Source: CAZFAT01 sp964517075
GTDB taxonomy: Bacteria; Acidobacteriota; Vicinamibacteria; Vicinamibacterales; SCN-69-37
NCBI GenBank assembly: GCA_964517075.1
Contig: CAZFAT010000287.1
Span: 1 to 8,193, forward strand
Reading direction: 5' to 3'
Length of the DNA: 8,193 bases
Shown here: piece by piece, positions 1 to 6,236 of the stretch
How positions within the stretch are numbered: the stretch's first letter is position 1
Layout: each line of letters opens with the position of its first letter
Made by a program: the position numbers and the translations under genes
Notes under the pieces: generated by a model
Database searches by the model: none
Told to the model about the DNA's origin: nothing
The model's input: the letters and a program-made list of their open reading frames with translations, nothing else

Positions 1-620
1 AGGACGAGTCGGATGCCTATGACGGCGCCATCGCCTTCATCGACCATCAACTGAGCGTGCTGCTGTCTGAACTCGCGCGTCGCCGTCTCGACGAAAACAC
101 TATCGTGGTCATCACCTCGGACCACGGCGAGTCCTTTGGCGAACACGGGTTCCTCGCCCATCGGGCAAACCTGTACCTCGAGGCCATTCGGGTGCCGCTC
201 ATCATTCACTGGCGCGGGACCGTGCCTGCCGGAGCGAGGTTTCAGCGTCCGGTCACGAACGCGTGGCTGCCGGCCACGCTGCTCGATCTGGCCGGAGCGG
301 GGGACGGTCCCTTCCCCCGCCCGTCGTTGACCGCGGCCTGGAGGGCTCCCGGTGAGCAGGACTCCTGGCCGTTTCCGATTCAGGAACTGCACCAGATGAG
401 TTCATTCCGCGCGGAGGAACGAGTGCCGACGGCCCTCGGGTCCATGAAGTCGATCGTGACGCCCGAGTGGCACTACATCAGTCACGACGTGCTCGGACCT
501 GAACTCTACCGGTGGCCCTCCGATCGAGCGGAGCAGCACAACCTTGCGGCCACCGAACAGGGACAGGCGGTCGTGGCCGGGCTTGAGCACGTCCTGCGCG
601 CGCGGGGCAACCGGCCATGA
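1..620 (+). CDS. Sulfatase family protein, C-terminal part (5' truncated by window edge)
   Basis: An open frame runs from base 3 to the TGA at 618-620, giving 205 residues. The true start and the catalytic Cys/Ser (CxPSR-type) motif lie before the window. Visible marks of the alkaline-phosphatase/sulfatase fold are YDGAIAFID near the start of the fragment and SDHGESFGEHG at fragment residues 39-49, the metal-binding Asp-His block of sulfatases. VPLIIHWRG follows, and ELYRWPSDRAEQHNLA near the end matches the usual sulfatase tail motif (ELYDLxxDPxExxNLA). Family members hydrolyse sulfate esters of carbohydrates or other organic sulfates, often outside the cytoplasm. Location and substrate cannot be judged without the N-terminus. 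A GTG at 57 is in frame but lies inside the conserved domain, so it is not a start. The next gene has its own promoter 20 bp downstream, so co-transcription is not required. Confidence 0.9.
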   Translation, partial: DESDAYDGAIAFIDHQLSVLLSELARRRLDENTIVVITSDHGESFGEHGFLAHRANLYLEAIRVPLIIHWRGTVPAGARFQRPVTNAWLPATLLDLAGAGDGPFPRPSLTAAWRAPGEQDSWPFPIQELHQMSSFRAEERVPTALGSMKSIVTPEWHYISHDVLGPELYRWPSDRAEQHNLAATEQGQAVVAGLEHVLRARGNRP

Positions 621-639
621 CCGCGGCGCCCGGCCCGCC

Positions 640-667
640 TTGACACGTTCCCACGGCGCACCATAAT
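640..667 (+). promoter_or_regulatory. Sigma70-type promoter for the Tat-signal TIM-barrel gene at 767
   Basis: A perfect TTGACA (-35) at 640-645 is followed by a 16-bp spacer and CATAAT (-10, 5/6 to consensus) at 662-667. It lies between the sulfatase stop (620) and the next gene, in a GC-rich background where such hexamers are unlikely by chance. The predicted transcript start is about 674, giving a leader of about 93 nt before the ATG at 767. Confidence 0.7.
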
Positions 668-677
668 CATCGAGCAG

Positions 678-750
678 TGGTCATCGGGAAGTGTCCTTCC
701 GCAACGGACCAGCCGTCGCGAGCGTCTGGCCGTGTCTGCGACCATGACCA
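678..750 (+). other. Possible folded 5' leader (nested inverted repeats)
   Basis: Between the predicted transcript start and the ribosome binding site there are two nested inverted repeats. The outer pair is TGGTCAT (678-684) with ATGACCA (744-750), a perfect 7-bp match. The inner pair is CCAGCCG (709-715) with CGTCTGG (723-729), 6 of 7 paired around a 7-nt loop. The outer arm ends 6 nt before the GGAGG at 757-761, so folding could affect access to it. It does not match any riboswitch class I recognise, and stems this short can arise by chance in GC-rich DNA. Confidence 0.25.
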
Positions 751-766
751 GCGCCTGGAGGATGTG

Positions 767-1816
767 ATGACGACAGCAGTGAATCGGCGCGAGTTTCTGA
801 CGGCCTCCGCGGCCCTGACGGCTGGTGCGGCCCTCGCGGCGCCCCTCGCCGCGCAAACGCGCGGAAGCGGCGGCCGACAAGGAGGCGCGGCGCAGGCCAC
901 GCCGGCGGCGCCGGCTGAGCCCTTGACGTTCAAGACGAAGCTGCAGAAGGCGCTGATCGCGCGACCGACCGAGCAGGACCTCGAGCAGATGAAAGCCGCC
1001 GGGTTTCACGGCGTCGAGGGTCGCGTCATCCCGCCCGACGAGGCCGCGAAGGTTCGGACGTTTGCCGACAAGATCGGCATGCGCATCCACTCGGTCACGC
1101 GTGGCTGGGCGCAGTTCAACGACGCGACCGAGGCCCAGGCCACCTTCGAGGTCACTCAGGGCGCGCTGCGCACGGCGGAAGCCTTCGGCGCCGATGCCAT
1201 CCTGCTGGTCCCCTGCTGGATTGGCGCCCGCCAGGGCAAGGGCACTCCCGTCGCGATGCCCCGTCCGTGGGAATTCCAGATCGAGTTCAACGAGAAGACC
1301 GGTCACCTCACGCGCGTCGTCTACGCCGACAACGCCCGGTACGCGGACTACATCCGGGCGCACAACCATGCGACGGACGCGTCGCGCGAGTGGGTCAGCA
1401 AGCTGATCCCGCTGGCCGAGAAGACGAAGGTCGTCGTGGCCCTGGAGAACGTGTCCAACCAGTTGTGGGTCCAGCCTGCGGTGTTCAATCACTTCGTCCG
1501 GTCGTTCCGCAGTCCCTGGATCAAGGCGTACTACGACATCGGCAACCACCTGCGCTACGCGGCGCCCGAGCGCTGGATCCTGACGCTCGGCGACATGCTC
1601 GCCAAGATTCACGTGAAGGATTACCTGCTCAACCCCGCGGATCCGAACGGGATGGGTCGCAGCGTCAACATCCGCGAAGGCAGCGCACGCTGGCCGGTCA
1701 TCCGGCAGGCGCTTGAAACAGTCAACTACAACGGCTGGATGACGATCGAAGAAAGCGGCAGCCTGTCATTTGACGAACGCAGCAAGCGACTGGATCAGAT
1801 CCTCGCCGGCGTCTGA
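767..1816 (+). CDS. Tat-exported sugar phosphate isomerase/epimerase-like TIM-barrel protein
   Basis: This 349-residue protein starts at the ATG at 767, chosen because GGAGG (757-761) sits 5 nt upstream and because this start gives a clean Tat signal. An in-frame GTG at 677 would add 30 unlikely residues. The twin-arginine motif NRREFL is at residues 6-11, followed by an Ala/Leu-rich h-region and a low-complexity Gly/Ala/Pro linker to about residue 50. The body matches xylose isomerase-like TIM barrels (PF01261). Probable metal ligands, by analogy with tagatose/psicose 3-epimerases, are E227 (ALENVSN), D257 (YYDIGN), H282 (IHVKD) and E328 (MTIEES). All four are present, so the active site looks intact. 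The family isomerises or epimerises sugars or related hydroxyketones; the substrate is unknown. The signal implies a periplasmic product, exported folded and possibly with its metal. It faces a second Tat-signal TIM-barrel gene across a shared terminator-like repeat. Confidence 0.88.
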   Translation: MTTAVNRREFLTASAALTAGAALAAPLAAQTRGSGGRQGGAAQATPAAPAEPLTFKTKLQKALIARPTEQDLEQMKAAGFHGVEGRVIPPDEAAKVRTFADKIGMRIHSVTRGWAQFNDATEAQATFEVTQGALRTAEAFGADAILLVPCWIGARQGKGTPVAMPRPWEFQIEFNEKTGHLTRVVYADNARYADYIRAHNHATDASREWVSKLIPLAEKTKVVVALENVSNQLWVQPAVFNHFVRSFRSPWIKAYYDIGNHLRYAAPERWILTLGDMLAKIHVKDYLLNPADPNGMGRSVNIREGSARWPVIRQALETVNYNGWMTIEESGSLSFDERSKRLDQILAGV

Positions 1817-1821
1817 GACGC

Positions 1822-1871
1822 AATTACGTCGGACGTAGTTTCCTTGGGGTGCAACTACGCCCGACGTCGTT
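1822..1871. terminator. Imperfect inverted repeat between converging genes, probable bidirectional terminator
   Basis: The arm at 1822-1841 pairs with 1852-1871 around a 10-nt loop (1842-1851). Beyond the loop there are 7 pairs, one mismatch, 7 pairs, one mismatch, then a G-U and two A-T pairs. It begins 5 bp after the stop of the plus-strand gene (1816) and ends 1 bp before the stop codon of the minus-strand gene (1873), where a transcription terminator serving both is expected. The outer flanks have only short T/A runs (TTTC, AATT), so it is not a textbook intrinsic terminator. The left arm also holds a perfect small palindrome, TACGTC-G-GACGTA (1825-1837). Confidence 0.55.
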
Positions 1872-1872
1872 T

Positions 1873-2709
1873 CTATCCCAGCAGCTTCTTGAGCCGCTCG
1901 AAGTTCTGGGCGATCCCCGTGTACTCGGGGTGCTGGCCGCTCTCTTCCTCGACGATGTACCACTGCGTCCCGCCGACGGCTTCGCACGCGGCGAACAGGC
2001 CCGGCCAGTCGACCTTGCCGTCGCCAATCAGCGTGCCGCGCGTCTCGCCCCACTCGTGCATGTGGATCGTCAGGGTGCGGCCCGGATACTTTTTCATGAC
2101 GGCGATGGGGTCGCCGCCCGACCGGTAGGTCGTCGGCACGTCGATCTGCATGAACAGGTCGGGGGCCTTGCCGAACAGCGAATCCCACAGCGTCGTACCG
2201 TTCATGGGCGCGAAGTCCTTGCCCCGCGTGTGATAGCCGAGGTGCATCTGGTGCGGCTTGAGCTTCGCCGCCACCTCGCTGAAAATGCCGGCCGTCCGCT
2301 CGTAGCCTTCGATCGAGCCCATGTTCTCCTTCGGCCAGAACGGGCACACGAGGAAGCTGGTGCCGAGTGTCTGAACGAACTCGATCGTCTTCTGGCGCTC
2401 GTCGCCCATGAGCGTTTCCTGCGCGACGTGCGCGCCGGCGCAGCGCAGACCGTGGTCGTTGAGCAGGCCGCGCAGTGTCTTCGCGTCGTGCCCGTAGAAG
2501 CCCGAGAACTCGACGCCGTCGAAGCCGATCTTCTTGATGGCCGCCAGGCTGCCGGCGAGATCCTTGGCCGCTAGCGCGCGCACCGAATACAGCTGCACCC
2601 CAATCGGCATCGGCTTGCGCGCGGCCGGCGTCGTCTGCGGCAGCGCGACCAGCGCCGCGGCGCCCGCACCGGCGCGTTCGAGAAACTCGCGTCGTGACAG
2701 GTCACTCAT
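1873..2709 (-). CDS. Tat-exported sugar phosphate isomerase/epimerase-like TIM-barrel protein (second copy type)
   Basis: This 278-residue protein starts at an ATG (2709-2707) with GAGGA (2720-2716) 6 nt upstream. The twin-arginine motif SRREFL (residues 5-10) and a short Ala-rich stretch form a compact Tat signal. The mature body begins near IGVQLYSVR (residues 36-44), typical of this exported subgroup of xylose isomerase-like TIM barrels (PF01261). Likely metal-site segments are QIDVP (D190), IHMHEW (H216/H218) and YIVEEES (E254). The usual YHNHxxEF segment reads YHTRGKDF (residues 159-166), so the first metal ligand is altered or shifted. The family isomerises or epimerises sugars; the substrate is unknown and the predicted location is periplasmic. 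It is the last gene of a three-gene run with the oxidoreductase and lactonase, after a 113-bp gap. It is only a distant relative of the TIM-barrel protein at 767-1816. Confidence 0.88.
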   Translation of the reverse strand: MSDLSRREFLERAGAGAAALVALPQTTPAARKPMPIGVQLYSVRALAAKDLAGSLAAIKKIGFDGVEFSGFYGHDAKTLRGLLNDHGLRCAGAHVAQETLMGDERQKTIEFVQTLGTSFLVCPFWPKENMGSIEGYERTAGIFSEVAAKLKPHQMHLGYHTRGKDFAPMNGTTLWDSLFGKAPDLFMQIDVPTTYRSGGDPIAVMKKYPGRTLTIHMHEWGETRGTLIGDGKVDWPGLFAACEAVGGTQWYIVEEESGQHPEYTGIAQNFERLKKLLG

Positions 2710-2822
2710 CTCATGTCCTCGTTGGCTCGGATGGCCATCGGCCGTGCGCTGTGGACTTCAGCCGGACACCCTCTCGCAAAATATCGTAGCACTGCGATGA
2801 GGCCGTCACGGGTTTTCGGGGG
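2710..2822 (-). other. 113-bp gap between oxidoreductase and second TIM-barrel gene
   Basis: No gene was found here. On the minus strand, a GTGACG followed 18 bp later by GATATT in the only AT-rich patch (about 2776-2790) could be a weak internal promoter, each hexamer matching consensus at 4/6. The ribosome binding site of the downstream gene (GAGGA, 2720-2716) lies in this gap. No convincing terminator hairpin was seen, so read-through from the oxidoreductase gene remains likely. Confidence 0.3.
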
Positions 2823-3938
2823 TTACGGCGCCAGTGGGAGCGAGATCGCGCGCCCTGTCTCGGCCGACCGATACACGGCTTCGATGACCTCCTGCGTATC
2901 GCGCGCCACGCGGGGGCTGGTCGGGCCGACGATCTGATGCCTGCCCAGTACGGCGTCCACGAAGTAGCGCGGCTCGACAGCGCCGCGCGAGTCGCCCGAC
3001 GTCGGCTGCGGCGGCAGACGCCAGCCCTGGAGTCCGGGCGCCTGACCGTAGAAGTGGCCAATCGCGGCGATGTCGATGGTGTCCCAGCCGGCCGGCGGCG
3101 TGGGTGCGGCCGTGCTGAACAGCTCGGTGCCGCGTACGCTTTGGGTGAGGGTTCCCCGCGTGCCGTGGTACGACATGCGGACGGGTGACGGCCCGACCTG
3201 TCCCCACTTGGAGTCGATGATGCCGAGGGCGCCACTCCGGAAGCGCAGGATGGCGACGGCGCTGTCCTCCACGCCTGCCGGCAGATAGTCGCGATGCCCG
3301 ATCTGCGTGGTGAACGCGCTAACCTCGGCGATCGGCCCGAGGTAGTCGAGGAAGGTATCGACGAGATAGCACGCTTCGTCCACGAAGGTGCCGCCGCCGT
3401 TGCGCGTCCGGTCGAACAGCCACTCGCAGAAGTACGTCGAGCAGCCGTACTCGAGCGGCCCGCCATGGCCGCTCACGCCCCGCGCCAGGAACGGCGTGCC
3501 GATAGCGCCGCCGGCCAGCAGCGCTTTCACCGGCGCGTACTGCGGGTCAAAGGCGGTGTGGTACGCCACCATCAGCGTGATACCGGAGGCCTCGACCGCG
3601 CGCAGGATTCGCTCGGCATCGGCCAGCGTGGCCCCCATCGGCTTGTCCTGATAGACGTGCACGCCACGGGCGGCCGCCGCTTCGACAATGGCCGGCTTGC
3701 CCGCGTTGTCGCCGCACACCAGGATGGCGTCGAGCGACTCGCGCTCGAGCATCTCGACATAGTCCTCGTACGCGGACACGAACCCCCACTGTTTCGTCGC
3801 CCGGTCCCGCAGTTCCGGATACGGTTCGGCGCCGCACACGATCTCCACTTCCGGCAAAGCCGCCAGCTCGTCGCCCAGAAACCACACATGGTCGCTCGTC
3901 ATACCGACGATGCCGACACGCAGACGCTTGGCTGTCAT
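2823..3938 (-). CDS. Gfo/Idh/MocA family oxidoreductase
   Basis: This 371-residue protein has the usual family length and two-domain plan: an N-terminal Rossmann NAD(P)-binding domain (about 1-125) and a C-terminal alpha/beta substrate domain with the GGGTFVDEACYLVD segment (181-194). DKP (98-100) is the family EKP motif with its catalytic Lys (K99). Members oxidise or reduce sugars and cyclitols with NAD(P), often at C1 (giving lactones) or C3. Two departures are visible. The nucleotide loop reads VGIVGMTSDH (8-17), lacking the third Gly of GxGxxG, and the usual His of the DxGxHxxD motif is Tyr191. No signal peptide is present, so it is probably cytoplasmic, unlike its exported neighbours. 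It starts 24 bp after the lactonase stop, consistent with one transcript. The start is ATG at 3938; the nearest SD-like GGAG (3953-3950) is rather far, at 11 nt. Confidence 0.9.
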   Translation of the reverse strand: MTAKRLRVGIVGMTSDHVWFLGDELAALPEVEIVCGAEPYPELRDRATKQWGFVSAYEDYVEMLERESLDAILVCGDNAGKPAIVEAAAARGVHVYQDKPMGATLADAERILRAVEASGITLMVAYHTAFDPQYAPVKALLAGGAIGTPFLARGVSGHGGPLEYGCSTYFCEWLFDRTRNGGGTFVDEACYLVDTFLDYLGPIAEVSAFTTQIGHRDYLPAGVEDSAVAILRFRSGALGIIDSKWGQVGPSPVRMSYHGTRGTLTQSVRGTELFSTAAPTPPAGWDTIDIAAIGHFYGQAPGLQGWRLPPQPTSGDSRGAVEPRYFVDAVLGRHQIVGPTSPRVARDTQEVIEAVYRSAETGRAISLPLAP

Positions 3939-3962
3939 TGCTTCGGTCGCTCCGTCGTCACC

Positions 3963-5156
3963 TTACGGTGCCACGAACTTCACGCACACCGGACTGCCGA
4001 CCGTGATTCGGGCGCCCGTGGGTGTCAGTCGGCCTGTCGCCTCGTCGATGCGGAACACGACGACCGAGTCGGTCCGCTGGTTGGCGGCGAGCAGGTACCG
4101 GCCGGTGGGATCGATGCCGAAGTTGCGTGGCGTGCTGCCTTGCGTGGGCTCGTTCTGCACGAACGTCAGCCGGCCCGTCGCCTCGTCGATGGCGAACACG
4201 GTGATGCTGTCGTGCCCGCGGTTGGATCCGTACACGAAGCGTCCGGAGGGATGCACCTGGACTTCCGCCGTGCTCATGCCCTTGGCCACGGTGACGCCGT
4301 CGGGCAGCGTCGAGACCGTCTGCAGCGTCTCGAGCCGACCGGCGCCGGCGTCACAGGCAAATGCCGTCACGGTGCACGTCATTTCGTTGATGACATAGGC
4401 AAACCGGCCGGTCGGATGGAACGCGAAGTGGCGCGGGCCCGAGCCGGGCTCGACGGTCGCGGCCGGCGGGTCGTTCGGCACCATCGATCCTTTCGCGGGA
4501 TCGAACCGATAGATGAGCACCTTGTCCAGGCCGAGGTCCGCGACGTACGCAAACCGGTTGCCACGGTCGACATTGACGGAGTGCGCATGCGGCCCCTGCT
4601 GGCGCTGCGCGTTCACGCTCGATCCGGTGTGCTGGACGAACGCCGACGCGGAGCCCAGCCGCCCATCGGATCCCACCGGCAGCACGGCGACGCTTCCGCC
4701 GCCGTAATTCGCGACGAGCACGTTCCGGCCGTCGCCGTCGACCGTCAGATGCGCCGGCCCAGCGCCGCCGGAGGACTGCTGGTTCAGCAGTGTCAGCCGC
4801 CCACTGGTCCGGTCGATCCGAAAGGCGCTGACGGCGCCTGTCACACCGCCGTTGAAGTTGGAGACTTCGTTGACCGCGTACAGGAAGCTGCGATTCGGAT
4901 GCACGGCGAGAAAGCTCGGGCTGACAATGCCCGCCGCGAGCGTGGGTTCACTGAGCGCACCCGTCGCGAGGTCCAGCCGCGACACATACACGCCCTGACT
5001 CTTCGCACTCGTGTAGGTCCCGAAGTAGACCAGCAGACTGCCGGCCGCGGGGGCCGATCCACCCTGCCTGGCGGACGCGGACACGACCCAGGCCGCGACG
5101 CCGGTACTGATGACAAGGACAACCATGAGGTGTCGGGCCATCTGCTGTGAAGTCAT
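3963..5156 (-). CDS. Exported lactonase family protein (YkgB/Pgl-type beta-propeller)
   Basis: This 397-residue protein starts at the ATG at 5156-5154, with AGGAG (5167-5163) 6 nt upstream. The frame stays open further upstream to 5471, but that stretch crosses the divergent repeats and the murQ start and looks non-coding. Residues 7-30 form a signal peptide: a basic RH, a hydrophobic core, then SASA before a likely cleavage site. The mature part begins LLVYFGTYTS (41-50), as in the lactonase/6-phosphogluconolactonase family (PF10282). Propeller-blade signatures HPxGRFxYVxN recur at about residues 86-96, 141-150, 198-206, 247-257, 302-312 and 349-359, and IDEATGRLT occurs twice (323-331, 370-378). 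The family hydrolyses sugar lactones. It heads a run with a sugar oxidoreductase and a Tat-exported epimerase-like protein, so it may open a lactone made by sugar oxidation. The signal suggests action outside the cytoplasm; the substrate is unknown. Confidence 0.88.
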   Translation of the reverse strand: MTSQQMARHLMVVLVISTGVAAWVVSASARQGGSAPAAGSLLVYFGTYTSAKSQGVYVSRLDLATGALSEPTLAAGIVSPSFLAVHPNRSFLYAVNEVSNFNGGVTGAVSAFRIDRTSGRLTLLNQQSSGGAGPAHLTVDGDGRNVLVANYGGGSVAVLPVGSDGRLGSASAFVQHTGSSVNAQRQQGPHAHSVNVDRGNRFAYVADLGLDKVLIYRFDPAKGSMVPNDPPAATVEPGSGPRHFAFHPTGRFAYVINEMTCTVTAFACDAGAGRLETLQTVSTLPDGVTVAKGMSTAEVQVHPSGRFVYGSNRGHDSITVFAIDEATGRLTFVQNEPTQGSTPRNFGIDPTGRYLLAANQRTDSVVVFRIDEATGRLTPTGARITVGSPVCVKFVAP

Positions 5157-5312
5157 GGAAGGCTCCTGGATTCCGCGCACCGCGCCGGCGGGGCGCTTCA
5201 TCATGTCGCGACACGCCGCATCGGCGCCAGTTCGAATAGCCGACACCCCAATAACCCAATCAATACCCAATAACCCAATCGCAATAGCAGATAACCAATA
5301 ACCAATAGCCAG
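5157..5312. promoter_or_regulatory. Divergent intergenic region between lactonase and murQ genes
   Basis: These 156 bp separate two divergently read genes and must hold their promoters and the lactonase ribosome binding site. The half next to the lactonase gene is GC-rich. The half next to murQ (about 5245-5312) is strikingly AT-rich and made of short repeats. I could not choose a confident -35/-10 pair for either direction, because the repeats give many weak look-alikes. No coding or RNA gene is supported. Confidence 0.5.
5247..5311. repeat. Short AT-rich direct repeats upstream of murQ
   Basis: CCCAATAACCCAATC occurs identically at 5247-5261 and 5266-5280. It is followed by three tandem heptamers: ATAACCA (5291-5297), ATAACCA (5298-5304) and ATAGCCA (5305-5311). 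On the other strand this reads as TTGGTTA/TTGGGTTA-type repeats. The block runs to within 2 bp of the murQ ATG. Confidence 0.85.
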
Positions 5313-6236
5313 ATGCCAGTACTCTGTCCCATGCCGTCCAAGTGGCACCGCCTCCCCACTGAAGCCGTTCACCCCGCGACCGGCCGGATCGACACCCTCT
5401 CGAGCGCGGCCATCGTCAAGCGCATGGGCCAGGAAGACCGACGCGTCGTCGCGGCGGTGGCTCGGGAGCACGCGCGCATCGCTCGTGGCGCGGACCTGAT
5501 CGCCCGCGCGGTTGGCGCGGGCGGACGCGTGGTGTTCGTCGGCGCGGGCACGAGCGGACGTCTTGGCGTGCTCGAGGCGGCGGAGATTCCGCCCACATTT
5601 GGCACGCGACCGGCCGTTGTCCGGGCGCTGCTCGCGGGCGGGCGGGGCGCGGTGTTTCGCGCCCGGGAAGGCGCCGAGGACGACCGCGGCGCGGGCGGCC
5701 GGCGCGTGGCCGATCTCGGGATTTCAGGGCGTGATGTCGTCATCGGCGTCTCGGCCAGCGGCGTCACGCCATTCGTCCACGGCGCGCTCTCCGCGGCGCG
5801 CCGTCGCCACGCCACGACCCTCATCGTCACGTGCGCCCCGCGCGCCGTGCCGCGCGGGCTGGTGGATCTCGTCATTGCCCCGGTGGTCGGTCCGGAGGTC
5901 ATCGCGGGTTCCACCCGGCTCAAAGCGGGAACGGCCACGAAGATGGTCCTCAACATGCTGACGACGACGGCGATGGTGCTGGCGGGCAAGACCTACGGCA
6001 ATCTGATGGTGGACGTTCGAGCGGGGTCCGCCAAGCTCAAGGATCGGGCCCGGCGCATCGTCGCGGCGGCAACGGGACTCCCGGCGCGTGAGGCCGGCGC
6101 GCTGGTGCGGCGCGCCCGCGGGAACGTGAAGGCCGCGATCGTGATGCAGTCGGCGGGAGTCTCGTATCCGGCGGCGATCAGGCGACTTCGCGCGGCGGAA
6201 GGCCGGGTCGGACGGGCGATCGCAAGTTCGAAGTGA
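5313..6236 (+). CDS. murQ: N-acetylmuramic acid 6-phosphate etherase
   Basis: This cytoplasmic enzyme of peptidoglycan recycling cleaves the lactyl ether of MurNAc-6-phosphate to GlcNAc-6-phosphate and D-lactate. The 307 residues match the MurQ length. The SIS domain is marked by VFVGAGTSGRLGVLEAAE (74-91) and PPTFG (93-97). Glu91 corresponds to the catalytic Glu of E. coli MurQ (Glu83), and the conserved EGAED follows at 119-123. GPEVIAGSTRLKAGTATK (193-210) and KTYGNLMVDV (226-235) are MurQ hallmarks. The C-terminal domain (about 250-300) resembles the UBA-like tail. Departures from the usual motifs are TEAVHPAT for TEQRNPxS near the N-terminus and ASGVTPF for ASGRTPY at 148-154. The start may be ATG 5313 or ATG 5331, both in frame and neither with a clear SD. 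It faces the sugar kinase gene tail to tail, and both are next to repeats. Confidence 0.95.
   Translation: MPVLCPMPSKWHRLPTEAVHPATGRIDTLSSAAIVKRMGQEDRRVVAAVAREHARIARGADLIARAVGAGGRVVFVGAGTSGRLGVLEAAEIPPTFGTRPAVVRALLAGGRGAVFRAREGAEDDRGAGGRRVADLGISGRDVVIGVSASGVTPFVHGALSAARRRHATTLIVTCAPRAVPRGLVDLVIAPVVGPEVIAGSTRLKAGTATKMVLNMLTTTAMVLAGKTYGNLMVDVRAGSAKLKDRARRIVAAATGLPAREAGALVRRARGNVKAAIVMQSAGVSYPAAIRRLRAAEGRVGRAIASSK

Noticed and set aside
506..1612. A 368-codon minus-strand open frame opposite the first TIM-barrel gene
   Set aside because: The plus-strand frame has a promoter, an SD, a Tat signal and family motifs; this one has none and low-complexity composition.
1849..2574. A 241-codon plus-strand open frame opposite the second TIM-barrel gene
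   Set aside because: It is the antisense shadow of a gene with clear motifs, and it begins inside the terminator-like repeat.
3294..5150. A 618-codon open frame on the plus strand, the longest open frame in the window
   Set aside because: It lies opposite the well-supported lactonase and oxidoreductase genes. Its product is rich in Arg, His and Gly, with no recognisable domain or signal. Long antisense frames are common in GC-rich genes.
5247..5311. CRISPR array
   Set aside because: Units are only 7-15 bp and nearly contiguous, with no spacers of regular size and no cas genes nearby.
5157..5471. N-terminal extension of the lactonase frame up to 5471
   Set aside because: It would cross the repeat block and overlap the start of murQ. 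The ATG at 5156 has an AGGAG and a signal peptide directly after it.
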